Assembly (NCBI GenBank): GCA_002714125.1
Contig: PAWP01000097.1
Location: forward strand, 21,748 to 27,670
From: Gammaproteobacteria bacterium
Lineage (GTDB): Bacteria; Pseudomonadota; Gammaproteobacteria; Pseudomonadales; Azotimanducaceae_A
Direction of reading: 5' to 3'
Length of the DNA stretch: 5,923 nt
A model generated the notes under the pieces. The model saw only the letters and a program-made list of their open reading frames with translations, did not search any database and had not been told where the DNA came from. Positions 1-5,923 of the stretch are shown here, piece by piece (position 1 is the stretch's first letter; every line of letters begins with the position of its first letter). The position numbers and the translations under genes were made by a program.

Positions 1-771
1 CTCGCCGCGACCCCGCTGCCGGTCATTGCTGCCAATGGCATGCGCGCTTCCATGGCCTATGCCCGCCGGGTGCCGATTGTCGATCTGCCGCGTATCTCGA
101 TCGTCATGACCGAACTGGGCCTGAACCCGGACAAGACCCGGCAGGCAATCGAGCAACTGCCACCGGATGTCAGCCTCGCCTTCCATCCCTATGCTCCGGC
201 ACTGGACGACCTGATTGCCGCAGCGCGAGAGGTCGGGCATGAATCCCTGCTGGCCCTGCCGATGCAGCCGATCAATTATCCGTTCGATGATCCCGGCCCG
301 AATGTCCTGCTTGTCGATTCTGATCCTGCAGACAACATCACCGCCCTCTATCGTTCACTGGGCGCTGCCGAGGGTTATGTCGGTGTCACCGGCTTCCTCG
401 GCTCGGCCCTGCTGGCATCACCGCAAGCACTGGACCCGATCCTGCGCGAACTGGCGCGGCGCGGCCTGCTGTTTATCGATAACAACTCGACCGTCAACTC
501 GGTCTCTGCCGATCTCAGCAATCGGGCCAATCTGCCCTATAACCGCAGTGACCGGCTGATCGATGCTATCCCGACCGTCGCCGATATTGATGAACAGCTT
601 ATGGGGCTGGAATCTCTGGCCAAGCTCAATGGCCATGCCATCGGCTATGCTCAGGCCTATCCGGTAACCTTTGAACGGCTTGAGGAATGGATTCCGCTGC
701 TCCGTTCCCGCGGTATTGATCTGGTGCCGGTAAGCGCCACCATCGGCCTCGACGACCGCAACCCAAGCTGA
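1..771 (+). CDS. Divergent polysaccharide deacetylase family protein, C-terminal part (5' truncated by window edge)
   Basis: The frame is open from base 1 and encodes 256 residues before TGA at 769-771. The gene therefore begins upstream of the window, and the first internal ATG (40) is not its start. The protein resembles the divergent polysaccharide deacetylase family (DUF610/YibQ-like), a NodB-type barrel usually exported to the envelope. Family-like segments visible are an ISIVMTELGLN stretch near position 100, SLAFHPYAP near 175-200, a PMQPINYPFDDPGPN block near 259-303, GYVGVTGFLGS near 375-405, RGLLFIDNNS near 460-490 and a C-terminal LVPVSA. Members typically lack the full metal-binding set of classical deacetylases, and the substrate is unknown. 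It lies 11 bases upstream of rppH on the same strand. In many alphaproteobacteria this order is preceded by a carboxyl-terminal (S41) protease gene, which cannot be checked here. Family assignment is fairly secure; biochemical role is not. Confidence 0.85.
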   Translation, partial: LAATPLPVIAANGMRASMAYARRVPIVDLPRISIVMTELGLNPDKTRQAIEQLPPDVSLAFHPYAPALDDLIAAAREVGHESLLALPMQPINYPFDDPGPNVLLVDSDPADNITALYRSLGAAEGYVGVTGFLGSALLASPQALDPILRELARRGLLFIDNNSTVNSVSADLSNRANLPYNRSDRLIDAIPTVADIDEQLMGLESLAKLNGHAIGYAQAYPVTFERLEEWIPLLRSRGIDLVPVSATIGLDDRNPS

Positions 772-782
772 TCCAACCTTCC

Positions 783-1289
783 ATGACCGACCGCCAGATC
801 GAGCGTATCCCAAGCGAATACCGCCCCTGTGTCGGTATTGTGCTGATCAATGATCACGGCATGATCTTTATCGGCGAGCGCACTGATGTGCCGGGCGCGT
901 GGCAAATGCCACAGGGCGGTGTTGATGCCGGTGAGGATGTGGAGGAAGCGGCACTGCGCGAGTTGCAGGAAGAGATCGGCACGGACAAGGCCGATATCAT
1001 TCAGGTCACGCCGTCTGAATTCTACTATGATTTCCCGAATGAAATGCGCAACCATCCCCGGCGCGGCAAATGGCGTGGTCAGCGCCAGCGCTGGGTACTC
1101 GCCCGGTTCACCGGGACAGAAGATGACGTCGACCTGACCGCGGACAAGCATCAGGAGTTCGGCCGCTGGCGCTGGGCCACCGCCGATGAGGTGGTCAATG
1201 CCATCATTCCGTTCAAACGGGCGGTATATCAGGCGGTTCTTGCCGAGTTGCTGGATCGACCGGATCTTCTCGAACCTCGATTGGAATGA
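783..1289 (+). CDS. rppH: RNA pyrophosphohydrolase RppH (Nudix family)
   Basis: This 168-residue protein matches alphaproteobacterial RppH (also called NudH or InvA). In the family this cytoplasmic enzyme removes pyrophosphate from the 5' triphosphate end of mRNA, which allows 5'-monophosphate-dependent decay by RNase E; related members also hydrolyse diadenosine polyphosphates. The N-terminal YRPCVGIVLIN (13-23) and WQMPQGG (40-46) are typical of RppH. The Nudix box spans residues 45-67 and fits GX5EX7REUXEEXG, with metal-binding glutamates in RELQEE (59-64). The length is normal for the family. ATG 783 is 11 bases after the preceding stop and has no clear Shine-Dalgarno sequence, so translation may depend on coupling to the upstream gene. 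Its last 77 bases overlap, in antisense, the 3' end of a transporter gene on the other strand. Confidence 0.95.
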   Translation: MTDRQIERIPSEYRPCVGIVLINDHGMIFIGERTDVPGAWQMPQGGVDAGEDVEEAALRELQEEIGTDKADIIQVTPSEFYYDFPNEMRNHPRRGKWRGQRQRWVLARFTGTEDDVDLTADKHQEFGRWRWATADEVVNAIIPFKRAVYQAVLAELLDRPDLLEPRLE

Positions 1290-2259
1290 CTTCCAGTTCG
1301 GGTGTCGGACCGGGATCATTCCTGAGCGGCGGTTCCTGCAGCCACATTTCCAGACTGGCGAAAATCGACCCGCCGACGATCAGGAGACAGGCCAGAATGA
1401 TACTGATATCGAAGGGCCGTACCCCGGCGATGATCAGCAACCATGAGGACAGCAGCGGCGTGAAAAACAGCAGGGCACTAACCACCCGTATATCGCCATG
1501 CTTGGTACCGTAATCCCAGACGAAGAACACCGCCCCGGCAGGCCCCAAGCCCATCAGCAGGATGGCGAACAGCTCTTCCGGCATGGGCATGACAGTTGTT
1601 TCCAGCGCCAGATGCAGCGGCAGGGCAAGGGCGGCGCTGGCCAGGGTGTAGCCGACCACGATTTCCGTCGGCACCTGTTTGAACTTGCGGTTCAGGACCG
1701 AGTACAGCGCCCAGCTGACTGCTGACCCGGCAGCCGCGAGCAGGCCCAGAACCGGTGCCGGTGCCATCTGCTGGTTCTGGTAATCAACGCTGAGGATAAT
1801 CACCGCCGCCCCGGCAAAACCGGTCACGGTGCCGATAATATGGAACCAACGCAGCCGTTCCTTCAGCAGCACAGCGGCAAACAGAATAATCAGCGCCGGA
1901 TACATATAGTTGATCAGGTTCGCCTCTGCCGGTGGCCCCATCTTCAGGGCAAAGAAATACAGGACATGATTGCCGAAGATACCGGCGATGCCGAGCAGCC
2001 AGACCGCCGCCGGTTGCCGGAAGATGCGTTGCAGCGCGTTACGTGTGGGATTGCGGCGGATGGTCCAGACCAGACCGGCAATACCGCCGATGGCAAAGCT
2101 CATGAATAGCAGCTGCAGTGGTGGCACCGACCCGGTCTTGACGGTCAGCAGGGCGAGCGTCGACCAGAGGAAAATAGCTGATCCCCCAATGATCGTCGCC
2201 CGTATACGGCGATCTGGCACCGGTCCCGTCATCTGGCTGCTCGATTTTTGTCTTTCCAT
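1213..2259 (-). CDS. DMT superfamily (EamA-type) transporter, distal copy, with Pro-rich C-terminal tail
   Basis: This is a 348-residue inner-membrane protein with about ten predicted helices (roughly 21-41, 48-68, 84-105, 112-132, 137-157, 170-190, 198-218, 229-249, 257-279, 284-304), the two-EamA-repeat layout of drug/metabolite transporters. The motifs ATIIG, LWST (31-34), EANLINYMYP (112-121) and GDIRV (255-259) recall the YddG-type aromatic amino-acid exporter branch, but the substrate cannot be deduced. ATG 2259 is chosen because GGCGGAAG lies just upstream (2270-2263); the next ATG (2232) has none. After EMW (304-306) comes a hydrophilic tail of 42 residues rich in Pro, Glu and Asp. 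The neighbouring paralogue has only 11 residues there. The 3' end of this tail is encoded antisense to rppH. The gene follows its paralogue by 52 bases on the same strand and is probably the last gene of the run. Confidence 0.9.
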   Translation of the reverse strand: MERQKSSSQMTGPVPDRRIRATIIGGSAIFLWSTLALLTVKTGSVPPLQLLFMSFAIGGIAGLVWTIRRNPTRNALQRIFRQPAAVWLLGIAGIFGNHVLYFFALKMGPPAEANLINYMYPALIILFAAVLLKERLRWFHIIGTVTGFAGAAVIILSVDYQNQQMAPAPVLGLLAAAGSAVSWALYSVLNRKFKQVPTEIVVGYTLASAALALPLHLALETTVMPMPEELFAILLMGLGPAGAVFFVWDYGTKHGDIRVVSALLFFTPLLSSWLLIIAGVRPFDISIILACLLIVGGSIFASLEMWLQEPPLRNDPGPTPELEVIPIEVREDPVDPATRQEPPDIPPV

Positions 2260-2262
2260 AAT

Positions 2263-2270
2263 CTTCCGCC
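2263..2270 (-). promoter_or_regulatory. Ribosome binding site of the distal DMT transporter
   Basis: The - strand reads GGCGGAAG, then ATT, then ATG 2259. The purine-rich GGCGGA core is 5 bases from the start codon. No comparable element precedes the next in-frame ATG at 2232, so this site decides in favour of the longer 348-residue product. Confidence 0.5.
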
Positions 2271-2311
2271 AGAACCACGACAGGAAGAAGCAAAAACAGA
2301 TAACGGGGTAA

Positions 2312-3262
2312 CTAGTTTAGCATTTCTGTCATTTTGCGGGGTTTGCGCCACATCTCGGCACTGGCCATCACCGCCCCGCCGATAATCAGCAGGCAGGCAA
2401 GCCCAAGCAGCCAATCAAAGCCACGCACGCCGATTACCACCAGCGACAGGGTGGAGAGCAGCGGTGCCAGATAGGCAAGCGCGCCCAGTACCCGAATGTC
2501 GCCGCGCTTGGTGCCGTAATCCCAGACGAAGAAGGCACCGCCAACCGGCCCCAGACCGAGGGCCAGTGCCGCGAGCCATTCGATTGCAGTTGGCATGACG
2601 CTTTGCTCGAACACCAGATGGGCGGGGATGGCGAGCAGGCTGGTGGCGAGGCAAAACCCGGTCACCGTCTCGGTCGGCACATCGGGCAGACGGCGATTGA
2701 GGACGGAATAGCTCGACCAGATCAGGGCAGCGGCCAGTGCGACGCCAAGCCCGGCAAAGGATGAGGCATCATCAGAACTGGCCGTCTCGACACCGGTAAT
2801 GATCAACGCGGTACCGGCAAGGCCAAGCAGTGCCCCGACAAGATGAAACCAGCGCAGGCGGTGGCCGGGCAGCAGGGCGGAAAACAGCACAATCAGCAGG
2901 GGCCAGAGATAGTTGAGCAGATTGGCCTCAACCGGCGGTGCCAAACGCAGGGCCAGAAAATAGGCGAAGTGATAGCCGAACAGCCCGCCAACCCCGAGTG
3001 CCCAGACCGATAACGGCTGACGGAAGGTGGCACAGGCCGCCCGCAGGCTGCCGCGCTTGCGGATCGACCAGATCAGGCCGATCAGGCTGGCGACGGCAAA
3101 TGACATGGCCAGCAGCTGAAACGGCGGTATCCGGCCCGACAGCACCGTGAACAGCGCCAGCGTCGACCATAGTAGCACAGCGGTTGCGCCGATCAGGGTC
3201 GCCTTGACATGGACATCGGTTGCTGGAGCATCTGGCAAGGGAGCATCAGGCGAGACCGACAT
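2312..3262 (-). CDS. DMT superfamily (EamA-type) transporter, proximal copy
   Basis: This 316-residue inner-membrane protein has two EamA repeats and about ten hydrophobic helices. It aligns with the downstream transporter almost without gaps: LWST is at residues 31-34 in both, and EMW is at 303-305 here versus 304-306 there. Across residues 20-68 I count 29 identities in 49 by eye. Shared blocks include EANLLNYLWP, a FFVWDYGTK segment and GDIRV, which resemble YddG-like amino-acid exporters; the transported compound is not known. ATG 3262 is 8 bases after the frame-restored stop (3271-3273) of the DUF3592 gene, with only a weak AATAGG upstream, so translational coupling is plausible. The N-terminal 18 residues are hydrophilic and Pro/Asp-rich. 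The C-terminus is short and basic (RKPRKM), unlike its partner's long acidic tail. Confidence 0.9.
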   Translation of the reverse strand: MSVSPDAPLPDAPATDVHVKATLIGATAVLLWSTLALFTVLSGRIPPFQLLAMSFAVASLIGLIWSIRKRGSLRAACATFRQPLSVWALGVGGLFGYHFAYFLALRLAPPVEANLLNYLWPLLIVLFSALLPGHRLRWFHLVGALLGLAGTALIITGVETASSDDASSFAGLGVALAAALIWSSYSVLNRRLPDVPTETVTGFCLATSLLAIPAHLVFEQSVMPTAIEWLAALALGLGPVGGAFFVWDYGTKRGDIRVLGALAYLAPLLSTLSLVVIGVRGFDWLLGLACLLIIGGAVMASAEMWRKPRKMTEMLN

Positions 3263-3270
3263 GGCCTATT

Positions 3271-3754
3271 CTATTCCGGTTCCGGTTTCAGGATGCCGTC
3301 GATCACTGTGCGGGCATCGGGATTGACCTTGTAAAGGATCAGCGTACCAGCGCCACCGAAAACCAGCGCACAGATCAGCAGGGCGAGATGCCACCGGCGC
3401 GGCATAGGCCTCACGCGGGCGGCGCGGATTGACATGCACCTTGAGCACCGTGCCCTCGGCCATGGTGGCAGCAACCGCCTCCACGCCCTGTTTTGTCTGG
3501 GTGACCAGACCGCCAGGTACGGGCTGGCGACCGATATAGTCCTCGCCCCGGAAGCGATAGCCGAACTCGATATCGAGCGCATAATGCCGATGCCGCGATG
3601 ATTTCTGCCGAATTATGGATTTGCGCACCACTGCCTCAACCCGCGGCCAGTTCGGAATGCTGAGCCAGAGCCAGATTGCCCGGCAATGCCAGTAAAGACA
3701 GAGCAGTGCCGTGCCGAAACAGGCGATCACCATATACCATTCCATGAACGACAT
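3271..3754 (-). pseudogene. DUF3592-like two-helix membrane protein, apparent +1 frameshift
   Basis: From ATG 3754 the first frame gives a membrane helix (about residues 7-31), an aromatic/basic junction ending in NWPRVE, a beta-rich domain with FGYRFRGEDYIG (64-75), and VLKVHVNPRRP (103-113). This matches the layout of DUF3592 proteins, which place a second helix soon after a Y/V-x-NP motif. In this frame the remainder (about residue 120 on, to a stop at 3266) is Arg/Trp/Pro/His-rich and looks out of frame. The +1 frame supplies the missing part: WHLALLICALVFGGAGTLIL followed by YKVNPDAR and LKPEPE, stopping at 3271-3273. Joining the two gives about 160 residues. The switch lies between about 3430 and 3395. 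If the frameshift is not real, the product is the 162-residue reading 3266-3754. The start has a good Shine-Dalgarno sequence (AGGGAG, 3769-3764) that overlaps the stop codon of the preceding Nudix gene. Function is unknown. Confidence 0.75.
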
Positions 3755-3761
3755 GGCGTTG

Positions 3762-3769
3762 CTCTCCCT
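3762..3769 (-). promoter_or_regulatory. Ribosome binding site of the DUF3592-like gene, overlapping the Nudix stop codon
   Basis: The - strand reads TAGGGAGAG followed by seven bases and ATG 3754. AGGGAG (3769-3764) is a strong Shine-Dalgarno match and shares bases with the TAG stop (3770-3768) of the upstream Nudix gene. This geometry is typical of translationally coupled genes in one operon and supports ATG 3754 as the true start. Confidence 0.65.
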
Positions 3770-4214
3770 ACTCTATCCCTGCTGCCATCAGGATCACCCG
3801 CCGGGTTTCATCCCAGATGCCATGCTGATCGAGCCGATCCACCGGTATCCATGCCGCCTCCAGCGCATCATCGCCAGCAACCGGCTCGCCGCTGACATAG
3901 CGCGCCACAACATCCACCAGCAGATAATGGTACTGCACGGCGCCATCGGCATCGCGGTCAATACGATCAACAGCAGTCAGGACCGATACCGCTTCCGCAA
4001 CGATGCCGGTTTCCTCCGCCACCTCACGAATGGCGGCCTCGGCGCAGGTTTCACCGAGATCAAGCGAGCCGCCCGGCAGGCTCCATTTGCCCTGCTCTGG
4101 CGGCTTGGCGCGCTTGACCATCAGCACGCGCCCCGCATGAATGACAATGGCCCCGACACCGACCCAGGGACGTGTCGGATAGGCACGTGGATCGGTATCG
4201 GGGCCGGATGTCAT
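3768..4214 (-). CDS. Nudix hydrolase, ADP-ribose pyrophosphatase-like (COG1051 type)
   Basis: This 148-residue cytoplasmic protein has a complete Nudix box at residues 49-71 (GSLDLGE, then REVAEETGI), which holds the Mg-binding glutamates E64, E67 and E68. It is preceded by RPWVGVGAIVIHAGRVLMVKR-like sequence (15-35) and KWSLPGG (43-49), typical of small NTP or ADP-ribose hydrolases. Substrate specificity cannot be read from the sequence, and it is clearly different from the RppH also in this window. The segment DRIDRDADGAVQYHYLLVD (about 83-101) is common in alphaproteobacterial members of this group. The gene lies 32 bases after phaB on the same strand and ends 13 bases before the DUF3592 start. 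ATG 4214 has only a weak GCGAG upstream and sits close to a stem-loop at 4226-4250. No better in-frame start is evident. Confidence 0.9.
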   Translation of the reverse strand: MTSGPDTDPRAYPTRPWVGVGAIVIHAGRVLMVKRAKPPEQGKWSLPGGSLDLGETCAEAAIREVAEETGIVAEAVSVLTAVDRIDRDADGAVQYHYLLVDVVARYVSGEPVAGDDALEAAWIPVDRLDQHGIWDETRRVILMAAGIE

Positions 4215-4225
4215 GAAACTACTCG

Positions 4226-4250
4226 CTGATTGCAGGAACTGCAGGATCAG
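4226..4250 (-). other. Imperfect stem-loop at the phaB stop codon
   Basis: CTGAT-TGCAG (4226-4235) pairs with CTGCA (4239-4243) and ATCAG (4246-4250), giving ten base pairs with a GAA loop and a two-base GG bulge. The stem includes the phaB stop codon (4249-4247) and ends 12 bases before the Nudix start. No U-tract follows on the - strand, so a classical terminator is unlikely. It may influence mRNA processing or translation of the Nudix gene, but it could also be a chance structure. Confidence 0.4.
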
Positions 4251-4969
4251 ACCATGTACTGGCCACCATTGACGGAGAAGGTAGCACCGGTGATGAAGGC
4301 GCTGTCATCACGCACCAGATAGGCGACCATATCGGCGATCTCTTCCGGCTTGCCCATACGGCCAACCGGGATCTGTTTGATAATGCTGTCGAGTACTTCC
4401 TGCTTCATCGCACCCGTCATCTCGGTCGCGATATAACCCGGGCAAATGACATTCGCGGTAATGCCCTTGAAGGCACCTTCCTGCGCCAGCGCCTTGGTGA
4501 AGCCGATCATGCCGGCCTTGGCTGCCGAGTAATTGGTCTGACCCATCTGGCCTTTTTGACCGTTGATCGAGCTGATATTGACGATCCGCCCGAAACCGGC
4601 CTCGCGCATGGCGGGAACAACCGCGCGGCAGAGGTTGAAACAGGAGGTCAGGTTGGTGTCGATCACCGCCTGCCAGGCATCGATATCCATCTTGTGCAGC
4701 ATGCCATCGCGGGTAATGCCAGCATTGTTCACCAGCACTTCAACCGGACCGAGGGACGAAGCCACTTCATCGATGCCCTTGGCCACACTGTCGAAATCGG
4801 CAACATCGAATTTGAAGACATCAATACCGGTATCAGCCTTGAACTTCGCGGCCTTTTCATCGTTACCAGCATAGTTCGCCGCAACCTTGTAGCCGTCGGC
4901 TTTCAGTTTAATGGCGATATCGGCACCGATACCGCGGGTACCGCCGGTTACTACTGCCACACGTGACAT
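4247..4969 (-). CDS. phaB: Acetoacetyl-CoA reductase (NADPH-dependent, SDR family)
   Basis: PhaB (PhbB) reduces acetoacetyl-CoA to (R)-3-hydroxybutyryl-CoA, the monomer for polyhydroxybutyrate synthase, in the cytoplasm. The 240-residue product (counted from 4969) is a classical short-chain dehydrogenase. It has the cofactor-binding TGGTRGIG (8-15), NNAG (81-84), the active-site Asn in DTNLTSCF (N106), Ser134 in NISSINGQKGQ, and YSAAK with Tyr147 and Lys151. The segment GITRDGMLHKM and the C-terminal GATFSVNGGQYMV are characteristic of acetoacetyl-CoA reductases rather than FabG. Two ATG codons are adjacent (4972 and 4969). The Shine-Dalgarno sequence GGGAG (4980-4976) is 3 bases from the first and 6 from the second, so 4969 is preferred. 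It follows phaA by about 90 bases. FabG is the main alternative, and less likely given the adjacent phaA. Confidence 0.95.
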   Translation of the reverse strand: MSRVAVVTGGTRGIGADIAIKLKADGYKVAANYAGNDEKAAKFKADTGIDVFKFDVADFDSVAKGIDEVASSLGPVEVLVNNAGITRDGMLHKMDIDAWQAVIDTNLTSCFNLCRAVVPAMREAGFGRIVNISSINGQKGQMGQTNYSAAKAGMIGFTKALAQEGAFKGITANVICPGYIATEMTGAMKQEVLDSIIKQIPVGRMGKPEEIADMVAYLVRDDSAFITGATFSVNGGQYMV

Positions 4970-4975
4970 CATTTT

Positions 4976-4980
4976 CTCCC
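4976..4980 (-). promoter_or_regulatory. Ribosome binding site of phaB
   Basis: On the - strand the sequence reads GGGAGAAA followed by two consecutive ATG codons. The spacing from GGGAG is 3 bases to the first ATG (4972) and 6 bases to the second (4969). The latter is closer to the usual optimum and gives the N-terminus MSRVAVVTGG, as is usual for this enzyme. Confidence 0.7.
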
Positions 4981-5002
4981 AGATAACTGTTATTTTTTAT
5001 GG

Positions 5003-5041
5003 TCATCGGGCCGGTCGCGTGTTGCGCGCCCGGCCCGGTGA
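5003..5041 (-). other. GC-rich intercistronic stem-loop between phaA and phaB
   Basis: Arms CGGGCCGG (5007-5014) and CCGGCCCG (5030-5037) pair perfectly over 8 bp. Inside, after one mismatch, four more pairs (CGCG with CGCG, 5016-5019 with 5025-5028) close a five-base loop. Outside, after another mismatch, TCA (5003-5005) can pair with TGA (5039-5041). In the direction of phaA transcription the stem is followed by an A-rich tract (ATAAAAAATA), not by U residues, so it is not a canonical intrinsic terminator. It could stabilise the phaA message, attenuate read-through into phaB, or act as a factor-dependent pause site; the sequence does not say which. Confidence 0.6.
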
Positions 5042-5048
5042 TAATCAG

Positions 5049-5923
<875 letters not shown>

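Noticed and set aside
657..1319. Open frame of 220 codons on the - strand opposite rppH
   Set aside because: Antisense to a clearly recognised RppH and to the end of the deacetylase gene. Its product shows no recognisable domain and is explained by GC-rich codon bias.
2310..2317. Perfect palindrome AACTAGTT at the stop codon of the proximal transporter
   Set aside because: Eight bases is too short to be meaningful on its own, and no related site occurs nearby.
3390..3430. Programmed +1 ribosomal frameshift in the DUF3592-like gene
   Set aside because: No slippery codon next to a stop, no internal Shine-Dalgarno at the right distance and no obvious stimulating structure were seen. An ordinary indel or assembly error is simpler, so recoding is only mentioned as an alternative.
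3711..4229. Open frame of 172 codons on the + strand opposite the Nudix hydrolase
   Set aside because: The opposite strand encodes a complete Nudix protein with all catalytic residues. The + strand product is His/Arg/Pro-rich without a domain.
4991..5041. Intrinsic terminator after phaA
   Set aside because: The hairpin is strong, but on the coding (-) strand the following tract is A-rich. The T-run lies on the + strand upstream of the hairpin, so a + strand terminator does not fit either.

Overview
The window looks like chromosomal DNA of a moderately GC-rich alphaproteobacterium. The evidence is the pair 'divergent polysaccharide deacetylase then rppH', which is a familiar alphaproteobacterial arrangement, together with a PhaA/PhaB polyhydroxyalkanoate gene pair and GC-rich third codon positions. 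No genus can be named from the sequence alone. There are no mobile elements, CRISPR arrays, tRNAs or rRNAs, and no stretch over 100 bases lacks a gene.

Layout. On the + strand, positions 1-771 hold the 3' part of a divergent polysaccharide deacetylase family protein. It is followed after 11 bases by rppH (783-1289), the Nudix RNA pyrophosphohydrolase that starts mRNA decay. All remaining genes are on the - strand. In transcription order from the right edge they are phaA (acetyl-CoA acetyltransferase, entering from beyond 5923 and ending at 5060), phaB (acetoacetyl-CoA reductase, 4969-4247), a second and unrelated Nudix hydrolase (4214-3768), a DUF3592-like membrane protein that appears frameshifted (3754-3271), and two tandem paralogous DMT/EamA-type transporters (3262-2312 and 2259-1213). 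The last transporter runs into the 3' end of rppH, so the two genes overlap tail to tail by 77 bases.

Function. PhaA and PhaB perform the first two steps of polyhydroxybutyrate synthesis: two acetyl-CoA give acetoacetyl-CoA, then (R)-3-hydroxybutyryl-CoA. The synthase phaC is not in the window. The Nudix hydrolase, DUF3592 gene and two transporters are packed behind phaB with gaps of 8 to 52 bases and could be co-transcribed. The gaps after phaA and phaB each contain a stem-loop without a U-tract.

The most notable observation is that the DUF3592 gene reads well in one frame up to its VNPRRP motif and then continues in the +1 frame, which encodes the expected second membrane helix and ends 8 bases before the next start codon. 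This implies a single-base indel (natural or an assembly error) or, less likely, recoding. Other items worth checking are the antisense-encoded Pro-rich tail of the distal transporter, the closely matched tandem transporter pair, and small repeats and hairpins around the pha genes. I see no evidence for a wholly new biological system here.
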